From JAYZDK01 sp964604165 (GTDB lineage: Bacteria > Myxococcota_A > UBA796 > CAJQPC01): a DNA stretch of 64,000 bases. Below the pieces are notes generated by a model, which saw only the letters and a list, made by a program, of their open reading frames with translations, was not told the origin of the DNA and made no database searches. A program made the translations under genes and the position numbers. Shown here piece by piece: positions 17,930 to 27,199 of this stretch (the first letter of the stretch is position 1; the number at the start of each line of letters is the position of its first letter). The stretch is taken from contig CAZRYF010000004.1 in NCBI GenBank assembly GCA_964604165.1, forward strand, positions 1-64,000. Reading direction: 5' to 3'.

Positions 17930-19108
17930 GTGAATCACTTCTTCTCCTGCACGGTCACCCGTGGAGCCGAAGGGGTCCTGGCAAAGGAGCTGGAGGCCCT
18001 TGGCATTCGCGGCTGTGAGCCAGGTCGAGGGGTGGTGCACTTTTCAGGGCCCCTCGCTCTGGGCTACCGGGCCTGTCTGCACTCGCGCATTGCCAGCCGG
18101 GTGCTGCTCATTTTGAAGTCCGGCCGCGCCCCCACGGCGGAGGCCCTGTACCAGGGGGTGCGCACCATTGATTGGCTGGACCACCTGGCCCCTGACGGCA
18201 CCCTGGCCGTGGACTTTGTGGGCCGCTCAGAGTCACTTCACCACTCGGGCTTTGCGGCGAAGAAGGTCAAGGATGCGGTGGTAGACACAATCCGCGATGC
18301 CACGGGGGAGCGTCCCGGGGTGGACCTGAAGAACCCGCACCTGCGAATCAACGTACACCTGCACCGGGACGAAGCCACGGTCAGCGTGGACTTGAGCGGA
18401 GCTCCGCTGCACTTGCGGGGACGGTCCCGACACCAGGGAGAAGCCCCTCTCAAGGAGACCCTCGCAGCGGCGATTCTGCACCTCGCCGGCTGGCCAAAGG
18501 GAGCGCGTTACGGACAACCCCTCTTTGACCCCATGTGCGGATGCGGGACCTTCCTCACGGAAGCCGCCGGCATCGCCCAGTGCCGCCCCCCGGGATTGGA
18601 CCGGCGGCACTGGGGCTTTTCCCGGTGGCGGGGCCATGACAAGGCCGCCTGGCGAGAGGAACTAAAACGAGCGGAGAGCGCGACCCGGACCGTGAAGCTG
18701 AACCTGCGAGGTTCCGATCGCAACCCCAAAGCCGTGGAGAACACCCAGTGGAACCTGGATCGGGCAGGCTTGTCCAAGGAGGTCCGGGTGTCGACCGGGG
18801 AGCTTTCCGATGCCGAGCCAGATTCAAGGAGCGCGGGAATCCTGGTCACCAACCCGCCTTTCGGCGAGCGACTGGGGGACGAGGCGGAGAGCATCGAGAC
18901 CTACCGCCTCCTGGGCGACGTGATGCGACGACGCTTTCTCGGGTGGACGGGGTGGGTCCTGGCGGGGAGCCCTGCCCTCGGGCGGCAGCTGGGTCTCAAG
19001 CCGGCAAGCAAGACAATCCTCTTCAACGGCCCTATCGAGTGCCGCCTGGTGGAGATCCCCATCTCCGCAAAAAAGGTAGAGCGGGACCAGAAGAAGAAAC
19101 GCCCGTAG
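17930..19108 (+). CDS. RlmL-like THUMP-domain RNA methyltransferase
   Basis: 392 residues from the GTG at 17930 (VNHFFSCTVTRGAEGVLAKE). Order of domains: a ferredoxin-like N-terminus, THUMP (VDLKNPHLRINVHLH), then a class I SAM methyltransferase with GQPLFDPMCGCGTFLTEA and the catalytic NPPF motif (Asn308, in NPPFGERLG), which is diagnostic of N2-guanine or N6-adenine methylation. It corresponds to the RlmL half (23S rRNA m2G2445) of the E. coli RlmKL fusion; the RlmK half is missing, as in many bacteria. The Lys/Arg-rich tail (KKVERDQKKKRP) may help bind RNA. The exact target nucleotide is inference. Confidence 0.85.
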   Translation: MNHFFSCTVTRGAEGVLAKELEALGIRGCEPGRGVVHFSGPLALGYRACLHSRIASRVLLILKSGRAPTAEALYQGVRTIDWLDHLAPDGTLAVDFVGRSESLHHSGFAAKKVKDAVVDTIRDATGERPGVDLKNPHLRINVHLHRDEATVSVDLSGAPLHLRGRSRHQGEAPLKETLAAAILHLAGWPKGARYGQPLFDPMCGCGTFLTEAAGIAQCRPPGLDRRHWGFSRWRGHDKAAWREELKRAESATRTVKLNLRGSDRNPKAVENTQWNLDRAGLSKEVRVSTGELSDAEPDSRSAGILVTNPPFGERLGDEAESIETYRLLGDVMRRRFLGWTGWVLAGSPALGRQLGLKPASKTILFNGPIECRLVEIPISAKKVERDQKKKRP

Positions 19109-19211
19109 GCCCGGAGGGGAGTGGGGCGGGGTCGAGGCTCGAGCGTCGAGCTTGTCGAGCGTCGAACCTGGCGACTTTCAAGCGTTGAGCCCCGCCAAAA
19201 CCCGTCTCGCT

Positions 19212-19226
19212 GGCCCACTACGGGCC
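19212..19226. terminator. Weak hairpin between convergent genes
   Basis: GGCCC-ACTAC-GGGCC, a 5-bp stem with a 5-nt loop, lies in the 148-bp gap between the RNA methyltransferase and the Asp-Ala-repeat lipoprotein. No U-tract follows. The same gap also holds two direct copies of TCGAGCGTCGA near 19139-19163. Confidence 0.25.
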
Positions 19227-19256
19227 CTCGCAACGAAGCCTGGCGAAGTATCCGGT

Positions 19257-20156
19257 CTAATAATGATAGGAGACGGAATAGGGCTCGCACACGGCGGTCA
19301 GTGAAGTAGCGATCATCCAGACGTTCAAGTCATCACTCCAACCTCCACAGCCCGTTTCCACGCCAAAATCTTCCGTGCCACAGCAGCCGGACAGCCCTTC
19401 AGCGCTCCAAGCCGCGAGGCTGTCGTTCTTGCAGACCGGGTAGGGATTGCTGCCGTCGTTGCAAGAGAAAAATGCGCACAGGGTCACGTTGCCTTGAAAG
19501 GTAAAGGCGTGCTCCCCGCTGCAGAAAGCCGAGTCTTCCGCCCCGTATCGAAACCAGTCCAAGTCTGACGGTCCATCGATGAACCCTGCCAGGCTCTGCT
19601 CCGAGTCGTCACAGTCATCAAGTGTGCCCAGGTCCGCGGCCTCGCCCTCTGTGCCATTGGGTTCGTGGACATCGGTCTCCGTGCAGCCCGTCAAAACCGT
19701 GACGCTGGCTTGTCCGGGTGGCCCCTCGTCTTGGCCGTCGCTGGGGGTGACAAGACAGGTCCAGATCTCCTCTGGCAATGTGGCGGAGGCCGGCACCGTG
19801 GACGCCTCCAGTTCGGTCAATCCGCCATCTCGCTGCCAGTTGTAGCGATAAGAAACCGGATACTCCTCCGGATCCTCAGACTCCACAGACACAGAACAGA
19901 GGAGGTCGTCGGAGACCGTCGGCTCACCCGGAGAAATGACCACCTCGGGCGCGGTCGGGGGTTCGTTAGGGCGAGGCTGGGTGTCGACATCGCTGTCCGC
20001 GTCTGCGTCTGCGTCTGCGTCCGCGTCTGCGTCTGCGTCTGCGTCTGCATCCGCCTCAGGCGCCGTGTCCACCGTCGGATTCCTTTCCAGGCAGCTGCCC
20101 AGCAGGCAGCAGGACAACATCCAGAACCATATTCCCCTGGGGGTTGCGTCAGGCAA
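19257..20156 (-). CDS. Lipoprotein with Asp-Ala tandem repeat
   Basis: About 299 residues if it begins at the TTG at 20156 (MPDATPRGIWFWMLSCCLLG, lipobox ending LLGSC). This start overlaps the upstream stop. An ATG at 20120 would leave only a 10-residue signal. A (Asp-Ala)n stretch forms a charged linker to a PKD/Ig-like domain (CSVSVESEDPEEYPVSYRY ... WQRDGG), followed by a Cys-rich C-terminal region of about 130 residues resembling secreted pre-peptidase or DPS-like domains. Probably a surface lipoprotein. Its function is unknown. Confidence 0.65.
   Translation of the reverse strand: MPDATPRGIWFWMLSCCLLGSCLERNPTVDTAPEADADADADADADADADADADSDVDTQPRPNEPPTAPEVVISPGEPTVSDDLLCSVSVESEDPEEYPVSYRYNWQRDGGLTELEASTVPASATLPEEIWTCLVTPSDGQDEGPPGQASVTVLTGCTETDVHEPNGTEGEAADLGTLDDCDDSEQSLAGFIDGPSDLDWFRYGAEDSAFCSGEHAFTFQGNVTLCAFFSCNDGSNPYPVCKNDSLAAWSAEGLSGCCGTEDFGVETGCGGWSDDLNVWMIATSLTAVCEPYSVSYHY
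19999..20052 (+). repeat. Hexanucleotide tandem repeat encoding Asp-Ala
   Basis: Nine consecutive 6-bp units of GCGTCT or close variants, encoding alternating Asp and Ala on the minus strand in the preceding lipoprotein. Slippage would change linker length by two residues without breaking the frame. Confidence 0.9.
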
Positions 20157-20949
20157 GTCGCTCCCGCGCCTTCTTGGACAGATCCACCAACAAAACCCTT
20201 GCGTCCTGGGCCGTTTCAATGGGTGCCTCAAATGCCACGCGAATGGGGCGAGGGCCCTGCTCCGTTGCTGCGGACATCTCAAATCCATATCGATCGATTC
20301 CCACCATGGTGGCCTCGGAGACCTCCTGGGCCCGGGAAAAGGCCTGGCAGTAGAGCACCAGCGTGTCGGCGTGGTCGGCGTTCATGTGCGAGAGGATACG
20401 ATCCGCATGGGGGGCAATCGGATCCGGCTTGGAAGTGCTCCAGTCGGTAGGCTCCACCCAGGACATCCGGCCATAGCCACCGATAAAGCGCACATGCTCT
20501 ACGTCCAGCTTCCAGAAGTGGAAGTCCTGAAAGTCAGCGTAGTAGGAAGCATTGGGATGGCCTGCCAGGAAGGCCTCTCGGGCGGAGGAGCGCTCCTCAC
20601 CCTCGGTAATCCGACACGTGCCCACCAGTGTGACCCGGCCCCTGGCCAGGGGATCGCCTTCGCCCTTCTGGGCCACAAGAAGAGAGCAGCGGGCGGTGCC
20701 GCGCAGGTTCTTGGTGTGCTCGGCCATCTCCGAGATCAGAAAGACCGGGGAGTTGTCGTGGAGGGCGAAGGTCACAAACGAACCGTAGGGAAATCCTTCG
20801 GGCTCCACGGACAGGGTGCAGAGCGTGGCCGAGCCGGACTGGGCCACAAGGGTCAGGGCCTGCTCCGCATGGGTCGGGGTGGGAATCTCGGGGTCGTAGA
20901 GCAGCTCCTGTTGCCTGCCCCGGGGGGAGCCGTGTCCATGTCCTCTCAT
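20149..20949 (-). CDS. HugZ-like pyridoxamine-oxidase-fold protein with DUF2470
   Basis: 266 residues from the ATG at 20949, which is preceded by GGAGG at ideal spacing. The N-terminal split-barrel domain shows SATLCTLSVEPEGFPYGSFV, FLISEMAEHTKNL and RCSLLV, typical of FMN-binding HugZ/heme-utilisation proteins. The C-terminal DUF2470 domain is clear (ADRILSHMNADHADTLVLYC, then MVGIDRYGFEM). Members bind heme or flavin and some degrade heme. Which activity this copy has cannot be told. Confidence 0.85.
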   Translation of the reverse strand: MRGHGHGSPRGRQQELLYDPEIPTPTHAEQALTLVAQSGSATLCTLSVEPEGFPYGSFVTFALHDNSPVFLISEMAEHTKNLRGTARCSLLVAQKGEGDPLARGRVTLVGTCRITEGEERSSAREAFLAGHPNASYYADFQDFHFWKLDVEHVRFIGGYGRMSWVEPTDWSTSKPDPIAPHADRILSHMNADHADTLVLYCQAFSRAQEVSEATMVGIDRYGFEMSAATEQGPRPIRVAFEAPIETAQDARVLLVDLSKKARERLA

Positions 20950-20974
20950 GGAAACCTCCAAAGAACTCTGTAAT

Positions 20975-21901
20975 CTATCTCAAGGTCGCAAGGTTCAGCG
21001 TCACGCCAAGCGAGTGGAACATCGCACCGGCCTCAGATCCCGTAGGCACCACGGAAAACGCGTAGTCCAAGCGGCCGCTCTCGTTCATGACACCCAGGCC
21101 CGCCCCAGCCCGGTGCTCCCCCCCGTGGATCCCGTAGCCGCCCCTCAAGGCCAGCTCTCCCCCGACGCGCCCTTCCACCCCAGCGCGAAAACCGTACCAA
21201 TCATCCTTCCAGGTGCCATCCAATCCCAGGCCAAGCACCTTGGATGCTTCCCACCACGTGCCGACCTCTCCCCAGGGATCTTCCTCCCCTGTGGGCAAAA
21301 GGGAGCGCCCCACCGCCGTCAACGTCAAGCCGTCTCCCAACCGGGCCGCGGCGCTGACATTCATATCAAAGGCCTTTTCCACCCCGGAGAGCTCCGACTC
21401 CACCTTCTGGTAGGAACCGGAGAACCCAAGAGCGAGACGCTGCTCCAGTACTGCGCCCCCCAACCCGAGGGCGGCGGTGCTGTCCACCACGAAGTTCTCC
21501 ACCTCGTCCTCCCCCGGGACCACCCAGCCAGGCATCAGCAACCCGCTGGGAGACGCCTCCCCGGAGTCCCTCGTCCAGCTCGCCCAGACTCCCAGCGGAG
21601 TCTCCACCCGGGTCTCCATGACCACCCCCCCGACGCGTGCCCCCGACCCGTCCAAGGCCAGGTCCCCATGGGCCGCGTACCCTGGAAGCAGGGACATCGC
21701 CGCCGTGCTGCGTGCACCCGCGCCCCACGGGCGCGCCACACCCGCCCCCGCCATGCCCTCCGCAGCCGAGGTCGTAGATTCAGCTGCAAGCCCAATTGCC
21801 GGCAAAAAGACCAAAAACGGCACACATAGGACCCCGGGCGCCCCTCGAAAAGAATCCCACCCCCAATGGATCTTGCGTTGCATCATCAGCAGTCTTATCA
21901 T
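20975..21901 (-). CDS. Putative outer-membrane beta-barrel protein
   Basis: 308 residues from the ATG at 21901 (303 from the double ATG at 21886). A signal peptide with hydrophobic core VLCVPFLVFLPAIGLAAES is followed by alternating short strands rich in Gly, aromatic and small residues (LGLGLDGTWKDDWYGFRAGV, ALRGGYGIHGGEHRAGAGLG), and the chain ends ...HSLGVTLNLATLR, a barrel-like pattern. The opening SAAEGMAGAGVARPWGAGAR resembles FadL/PorV-type porins. The cargo is unknown. It is divergent from dksA, with about 54 bp between starts. Confidence 0.7.
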   Translation of the reverse strand: MIRLLMMQRKIHWGWDSFRGAPGVLCVPFLVFLPAIGLAAESTTSAAEGMAGAGVARPWGAGARSTAAMSLLPGYAAHGDLALDGSGARVGGVVMETRVETPLGVWASWTRDSGEASPSGLLMPGWVVPGEDEVENFVVDSTAALGLGGAVLEQRLALGFSGSYQKVESELSGVEKAFDMNVSAAARLGDGLTLTAVGRSLLPTGEEDPWGEVGTWWEASKVLGLGLDGTWKDDWYGFRAGVEGRVGGELALRGGYGIHGGEHRAGAGLGVMNESGRLDYAFSVVPTGSEAGAMFHSLGVTLNLATLR

Positions 21902-21955
21902 CCGAATCTTCCCAGGGGCATTTGTTCCCTCCTCGGCACACTTTGGAGAATCGCG

Positions 21956-22321
21956 ATGGATGCCGAAAAGATTGAGTTCTTTCGAGGTTTGCTGAAGGAT
22001 CGCCTTGCAGCGCTGCTCGCAGAAGCCGGAGCAGAGCTGCGGGACCTTACGGACGACAAAGAGGCCCTCGCCGACGACATCGACTTCGCGGCCATGGAGT
22101 CCACGCGGGAGTTCACCCTGCGTCTGCGGGATCGAGAGCGCATCCTGATTCGCAAGATCCAGGACGCCCTGCGCCGCGTGGAAGAAGGCGAATACGGAAT
22201 CTGCGCAAACTGCGGCGACGAGATCTCCGAAAAACGACTCATGGCCCGGCCCGTCGCCACCTGGTGTATTGACTGCAAGACCGAGGCAGAACGCCTCGAG
22301 CGCCGCAGTTGGTCCTCCTGA
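21956..22321 (+). CDS. dksA: DksA/TraR-family zinc-finger regulator
   Basis: 121 residues from the ATG after GGAGAATCGCG. A helical hairpin carries DKEALADDIDFAAMES, which contains the acidic DxxDxA coiled-coil tip that reaches into the RNA polymerase secondary channel. A four-Cys zinc finger follows (Cys83, Cys86 in CANCGD; Cys104, Cys107 in WCIDCK). It should modulate transcription initiation with ppGpp. It is slightly shorter than E. coli DksA (151 residues), as in many deltaproteobacterial paralogues, so it could be a secondary DksA-like protein. Confidence 0.88.
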   Translation: MDAEKIEFFRGLLKDRLAALLAEAGAELRDLTDDKEALADDIDFAAMESTREFTLRLRDRERILIRKIQDALRRVEEGEYGICANCGDEISEKRLMARPVATWCIDCKTEAERLERRSWSS

Positions 22322-22346
22322 CAGAACCGCTGGTCTTCCCGAACCA

Positions 22347-23216
22347 ATGGGTGTGATCACCAAGGCGGTGCTCCCGGTCGCTGGACTGGGGACCCGGTTT
22401 CTGCCAGCCACCAAGGCCGTTCCCAAGGAACTGCTTCCCTTGGTGGATCGGCCTTGTCTGGAGTACATCGTCGCCGAGGCGGTGGAAGCGGGCCTCACCG
22501 AGCTGATCTTTGTCACCTCCCGGGGCAAGGACGCCATCCTGGACCACTTTGATCGGCGGCCAGCACTGGAGACGATCTTGGAGCAGTCCGGCAAAGCCGA
22601 CCTGGCCAACGAGGTTCGCGGGGTGGCACGCCACGCCCGGGTGGTCTCAGTTCGACAGGAGGAAACACTGGGGCTGGGCCACGCGGTGTTTTGCGCGGCC
22701 CCGGCCACAGGTACAGACGACTTCGCGGTCCTGTTGGGAGACGACGTCATCGACGGGGAGCGCCCGGCCATTGGGCAGTTATTGGATGTCCACGGAAAAC
22801 ACGGCGGGGCTGTGGTGGCCCTGCAGGACGTACCCAGGGACCAGACGGATCGATACGGCATCTGCGCCGGCGAGATGATGAGACCCGGCTTGATGCAGGT
22901 CTCAGAAATGGTGGAGAAGCCCTCCCCCGAGGAAGCCCCGAGCACCTACTCCATTGTGGGCCGGTACGTGCTTCCCGCCGAGGTTCATGAAGTCCTCGCC
23001 CACACCCCCAGGGGCCGCGGCGGCGAGATTCAGCTCACCGATGCCATCGCCGTCCTGGCGGGCCAGGGCCGTGTGCGGGGATTGGAGTTTCAGGGGGATC
23101 GGTTTGATACCGGCAACGTGCTGGGACTCTTGCGAGCCAGCATCCACTTTGCCCTGAAGCGTCCGGACTTGAAAGACGGAATGCGGGCGATCCTGCAGGA
23201 GTATGGTGACGCCTGA
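22347..23216 (+). CDS. galU: UTP-glucose-1-phosphate uridylyltransferase
   Basis: 289 residues. The nucleotidyltransferase signature VLPVAGLGTRFLPATKAVPK and KELLPLVDRPCLEYIV sits at the N-terminus. FAVLLGDDVIDG and EMVEKPSPEEAPS are the metal and sugar-phosphate motifs. It makes UDP-glucose from UTP and glucose-1-phosphate, feeding envelope polysaccharide synthesis and the glycosyltransferases of this window. It starts 26 bp after dksA, and its last 14 bp overlap priA. Confidence 0.93.
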   Translation: MGVITKAVLPVAGLGTRFLPATKAVPKELLPLVDRPCLEYIVAEAVEAGLTELIFVTSRGKDAILDHFDRRPALETILEQSGKADLANEVRGVARHARVVSVRQEETLGLGHAVFCAAPATGTDDFAVLLGDDVIDGERPAIGQLLDVHGKHGGAVVALQDVPRDQTDRYGICAGEMMRPGLMQVSEMVEKPSPEEAPSTYSIVGRYVLPAEVHEVLAHTPRGRGGEIQLTDAIAVLAGQGRVRGLEFQGDRFDTGNVLGLLRASIHFALKRPDLKDGMRAILQEYGDA

Positions 23217-25653
23217 CCCGGGAGGAGCCTCCTCCCACGAGTTCGCAAGGGTGGCTGTAGCCCTTCCCCCCAAAGAGCCCTTCACCTACCGGATTCCCGC
23301 CCCTCTTCGTGGGGAGCTTCAGATGGGGCATGCGCTGTTGGTTCCATTTGGCCCGAGAAAGGTCACCGGCTATGTCCTGGAGACCACGGCAGATCCTGAT
23401 TGCGACCCAAAGCGGGTCAAGGAGATTCACCGGCTTCTGGACCCCCATCCGGTCTTTGATGCGAACCAGCTCTCGCTCTTTCGATGGGTAGCCGAATACT
23501 ACCGGGCCTCGGTGGGGGAGGTCATCGCCACCGCGCTTCCCGCGGGAATCCGAACCACCACCAAGACCGTCTTTCGAGCCGCTGAGTCGGGGGTGGAATC
23601 CCTGGCAGTGGGAGCTGTTCACGATGCACAGGCCGAGGTGCTGCGAGAGGTCGTGTCCCGACCAGGCCTCACCCGACGAGGATTGGAGCGTCGCCTGAGG
23701 GACCTGCTGGACCCCAAAGAAGCGAGCCGAGCCCTGGACGCGCTGATTCGCGCCCACCGGGTGGAAACGGAGCAGGTGGAGACCTCGGGTCCCTCTGATC
23801 GGGTGAAGGTGCTTCGGCTCCAACGCCCTGAGGAACAGTGGACTGAACACCTGCCCTCCCCCGGTGCAAGACAGCTGGCGGTTCTCCAGGCCCTTACCGA
23901 AGCCGGCGGCACCCTGGAATTGCCAGACCTGCTTGCCGCACAAGGGCCGTACGCTCGCACCGCCATGAAGCGGCTTCTTCAGGTGGGGCTGGTCACCGAA
24001 GAACTCCAGGAGCGTCGGGATGCTGTGACCGCAGGTGAGCTTCCCGAGCGTGCAGCGCCCCCCCTCCTGAACGCGGACCAGGAACGAGCCGTCGCGAGCA
24101 TTCTGGGCCCCCCCCGTCCTTGGCTCTTGTTTGGCGTCACCGGCTCCGGCAAGACCGAGGTCTACCTGCGGGCTGCGGCTTCCGTGTTGAAACGCGAGCA
24201 GCAGGTCCTGGTCCTGGTCCCAGAGATCGGCCTGACCCCACAGCTGGTCGGTCGGTTTCGGGCCCGCTTTGGGGATCGAATCGCCGTGCTTCACTCCGGA
24301 CTCACCCCCAGCCAGCGGCTCCGCGAGTGGCGACGCATTCGGGCTGGAGAGGCCCAGGTGGCCGTGGGCGCACGCTCCGCCCTCTTTGCTCCCTTCACAC
24401 ACCTCGGGCTCGTGGTGGTGGACGAGGAGCACGACGATTCCTACAAGCAGGACGATGGCGTTCGATACTCCGCCCGGGACATGGCGGTGGTGCGGTCGCA
24501 GCTGGCGGGCTGCCCCCTGGTGCTTGGTTCGGCCACGCCGTCCATGGAGACGTTTCACAACGCACAGGAGGACCGCTACGGACTGCTGGAGCTGCCGGAA
24601 CGGGCCACTGCCCGGTCTGTGCCGGAGGTGGAATGCATCGACATGGCCACGGTAGAGCCTGTGGACAAGGTGCGGCCGCTCCTGTCACCGCGACTCGTAG
24701 AAGCCCTGCGAGACGCCTTCGATGCAGGAGGCAAGGCCATCGTCCTCTACAACCGCCGTGGCTATGCCACCTTCGTGCAGTGCACCGGTTGCGGGGGCTC
24801 CTACGAGTGTCCAAGCTGTGGCGTCTCTCTGGTCTTGCACCAACAAGCCCGCACCTTGATCTGCCATTACTGCGGCTTTCATCGCCCCCACACCCGGAAT
24901 TGCCCCCAATGCCAGGGCACCCTGGAGATTCTCGGCAAGGGGACAGAGCGAGTGGAGGAGACGCTCTCCGAGACCTTTCCCGACATTTCAGTGGGCCGCA
25001 TGGACGCCGACACCACGCGCTCTCGCGGAGCCCACCACCGCATACTCCAGGACTTCTCCAGCGGCAGGATTCGGCTCTTGGTGGGCACGCAGATGGTGGC
25101 CAAGGGACACGACTTTCCGGATGTACACGTGGCCGCCGTCCTCGGCGGAGACCACATTCTTCGCATGCCAGACTTTCGAGCAAGCGAGCGGACCTTTTCC
25201 CTGCTGACTCAGCTTGCCGGCCGGGCCGGGCGCGGGGACGTCTCCGGTCGGGTGCTGGTTCAAACCCACCACCCCCAACACTACGCTTTGCAAAACCTGG
25301 GGGACTACAAGTCCTTTTTTGACCTGGAGTCCCAAAGCCGGCACCTCCTTGCCTACCCCCCCTACACCCGCCTGGTGCTCCTGCGGGTGGAGGGCGCCCG
25401 CAAAGGGGAAGCGCTCGGCGCAGCATTTCAGCTCGCAACCCGCCTTCGAGGAACCGTAGATGGAAGGCGGGTCCAGGTGTTGGGTCCCGCCGCCGCTGCC
25501 ATGCCCAAGCGTGTGGGACGTTGGCGCTACCAGGTGGTAGTGCGAGGTGTTGATCAGGCCGCATTGCGGCGCTGGCTTGCGGAGGCGGACCTCTCGATCA
25601 AGGCCAAAGGGGTGCGACTTGCGGTGGACGTGGATCCGCGGCACTTGATGTAG
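23203..25653 (+). CDS. priA: Primosomal replication-restart helicase PriA
   Basis: 816 residues. The N-terminal 3'-DNA-binding domain begins VAVALPPKEPFTYRIP. The helicase core has Walker A GVTGSGKTE (about 311-319), Walker B DEEHD (407-411) and later helicase motifs (LVLGSATPSMET, VGTQMVAKGHDFP). Zinc-binding Cys pairs begin at Cys527 (CTGCGG, CPSCG, CHYCG, CPQCQ). It restarts replication at stalled forks. The start could also be the adjacent GTG at 23206, because AGGAG lies only 1-2 nt before the ATG. Confidence 0.95.
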   Translation: MVTPDPGGASSHEFARVAVALPPKEPFTYRIPAPLRGELQMGHALLVPFGPRKVTGYVLETTADPDCDPKRVKEIHRLLDPHPVFDANQLSLFRWVAEYYRASVGEVIATALPAGIRTTTKTVFRAAESGVESLAVGAVHDAQAEVLREVVSRPGLTRRGLERRLRDLLDPKEASRALDALIRAHRVETEQVETSGPSDRVKVLRLQRPEEQWTEHLPSPGARQLAVLQALTEAGGTLELPDLLAAQGPYARTAMKRLLQVGLVTEELQERRDAVTAGELPERAAPPLLNADQERAVASILGPPRPWLLFGVTGSGKTEVYLRAAASVLKREQQVLVLVPEIGLTPQLVGRFRARFGDRIAVLHSGLTPSQRLREWRRIRAGEAQVAVGARSALFAPFTHLGLVVVDEEHDDSYKQDDGVRYSARDMAVVRSQLAGCPLVLGSATPSMETFHNAQEDRYGLLELPERATARSVPEVECIDMATVEPVDKVRPLLSPRLVEALRDAFDAGGKAIVLYNRRGYATFVQCTGCGGSYECPSCGVSLVLHQQARTLICHYCGFHRPHTRNCPQCQGTLEILGKGTERVEETLSETFPDISVGRMDADTTRSRGAHHRILQDFSSGRIRLLVGTQMVAKGHDFPDVHVAAVLGGDHILRMPDFRASERTFSLLTQLAGRAGRGDVSGRVLVQTHHPQHYALQNLGDYKSFFDLESQSRHLLAYPPYTRLVLLRVEGARKGEALGAAFQLATRLRGTVDGRRVQVLGPAAAAMPKRVGRWRYQVVVRGVDQAALRRWLAEADLSIKAKGVRLAVDVDPRHLM

Positions 25654-25657
25654 ACCC

Positions 25658-26365
25658 ATGCTTTTCCCCGCACCTCTCGTTCCCGGCCGACTTCTGCGTC
25701 GGTACAAGCGCTTTTTGGCAGACGTCGAACTGGAAGGTGGCGAGGTGGTGGTGGCCCACTGCCCCAACCCGGGCTCCATGAAGTCCTGCGCTGAACCCGG
25801 GTGGCCGGTCTGGATCTCCCCCGCTTCGAATTCCGCCCGGAAGCTCAAGTGGACTCTGGAGGTCGTGCTGGCCCCCACAACCCCCATCCTGGTGAACACC
25901 TCCCTCCCGAACCACCTTGTCCGGGAGGCCATCGAAGCGCAGCATGTGCCCGAGCTGGAGGGCTACAAGAGCCTCCGGGCGGAGGTTCGATATGGTGAGG
26001 AGAGCAGTCGCATCGATCTCCTCCTGGAGGAAGGAGCGCAGCCCGATGCGTGGGTGGAGGTCAAGAACGCAACGCTCTTGCTGAGGCCTGGTGTTGTGGG
26101 GTTTCCCGACTCGGTCACCACCCGCGGAACACGACACTTGCGGGAGCTGATGCGGTGCGTTGCCCAGGGGGATCGAGGGGTCTTGTTCTTCCTGGTCTCC
26201 CGAAACGACGGCCAGACACTTTGTCCCGCCAGGGACATCGATCCCACCTATGCAGCAACCCTCGAGGAAGCGGTGGCCGCCGGCGTCGAGGTCCTCGCCT
26301 ACCGAGCCGAGATCACCGAGTGGGAGGTACGGGTCGGGGAAGAGGTCGCGGTGGAACTCTCCTGA
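25658..26365 (+). CDS. sfsA: SfsA DNA/RNA nuclease
   Basis: 235 residues, the usual length. Signature regions: RRYKRFLADVELEGGEVV, HCPNPGSMKSC, the PD-(D/E)xK-like catalytic area IDLLLEEGAQPDAWVEVKNA, and FPDSVTTRGTRHLREL. The family was first described as sugar fermentation stimulation protein and later shown to be a nucleic-acid nuclease. It starts 4 bp after priA and is probably in the same transcript. Confidence 0.93.
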   Translation: MLFPAPLVPGRLLRRYKRFLADVELEGGEVVVAHCPNPGSMKSCAEPGWPVWISPASNSARKLKWTLEVVLAPTTPILVNTSLPNHLVREAIEAQHVPELEGYKSLRAEVRYGEESSRIDLLLEEGAQPDAWVEVKNATLLLRPGVVGFPDSVTTRGTRHLRELMRCVAQGDRGVLFFLVSRNDGQTLCPARDIDPTYAATLEEAVAAGVEVLAYRAEITEWEVRVGEEVAVELS

Positions 26366-26389
26366 TCATCCGGGACTCAACCATTTCGG

Positions 26390-27082
26390 TCAGGCCGCCG
26401 CACCGGCAAGTCCGGTTTCCAAGAGAACAGGCACCGGTCCCAACCTGAAGTCCGGGCGAGAGAGCACAGGACGGCGAAAGATCGAAGCGTCCACCTTGGC
26501 CCGGGATGCCACCGCATCCACACCACGGCGAAGATGTCCAAGAAGCTGAATGCGGTTCATTCCGTCGAGGATTCCCAGGAGCCCTTCCACGTGCAACTGC
26601 CGCGCCTCCCTAAGCTCCGCGCGGCGGGTCATCACCCGCTGCAAGATCGGGTGAAAGAGCAGGCAGCCGCGAAGCATCAGAAGGGAACACCAGAGAAGGC
26701 CCGCGAAGCAAAAGAGCACACTGGAGCGCGTGCCCACGCTCGCCCAGCAGAGAACCATGATCCCGAGCGCCTGGGCCACAGCGCTCGTGGAGGCTACGCG
26801 CATCCAAGACGCCTCCGCCAGTGCCCAGCGCCCATCAAGCTTCTCAATGCGGCGGGCGGTGGCAGCCCGGACACGGGGAGAGCTCGCACCGGTCAAGGCC
26901 ATCTTGTGCAGGCGGGTCACGAGGGGATCCCGCGTGTTCACACAATGGAGGGCCCGCACTCCATGACGCAGCACAAGAGCCTCGAGATTCAGCGTGTTCT
27001 CCACCACATCGGCCAGGTCACTCGAGAGAGGAACAAATGCCCGGCGTGCAGCGGTAAGTGGATTCAAGCGGGTCATGGCCAT
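26390..27082 (-). CDS. Membrane protein, possibly a divergent MotA-like subunit
   Basis: 230 residues from the ATG at 27082, which has GGGAGG 7 nt upstream. A central hydrophobic hairpin (about residues 105-145) follows a helical N-terminus (LEALVLRHGVRALHCVNTRD) and precedes ELREARQLHVEGLLGILDGM. That last stretch and LLGHLRRGVDAV recall the cytoplasmic tail of MotA ('...VEGILAIQxGxNPR'). The first two membrane spans and the GTVxGL motif of real MotA/TolQ proteins are missing. The assignment is tentative. It lies next to two cNMP-binding proteins on the same strand. Confidence 0.55.
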   Translation of the reverse strand: MAMTRLNPLTAARRAFVPLSSDLADVVENTLNLEALVLRHGVRALHCVNTRDPLVTRLHKMALTGASSPRVRAATARRIEKLDGRWALAEASWMRVASTSAVAQALGIMVLCWASVGTRSSVLFCFAGLLWCSLLMLRGCLLFHPILQRVMTRRAELREARQLHVEGLLGILDGMNRIQLLGHLRRGVDAVASRAKVDASIFRRPVLSRPDFRLGPVPVLLETGLAGAAA

Positions 27083-27119
27083 TTGGCTGCCTCCCACATT
27101 GGTTGTAGCCCTGCCCCAT

Positions 27120-27131
27120 GAATCCGGATTC
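27120..27131. promoter_or_regulatory. 12-bp perfect palindrome upstream of MotA-like gene
   Basis: GAATCCGGATTC is a perfect palindrome located 38 bp upstream of the start codon at 27082, in a 117-bp gap. An operator is possible. A chance palindrome cannot be excluded. Confidence 0.25.
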
Positions 27132-27199
27132 AAGCATCCATGAATGGTGGGTTACAGCCAGGGATTCTGCACCAATCTCACCCACAACCTGCGCTGTCG

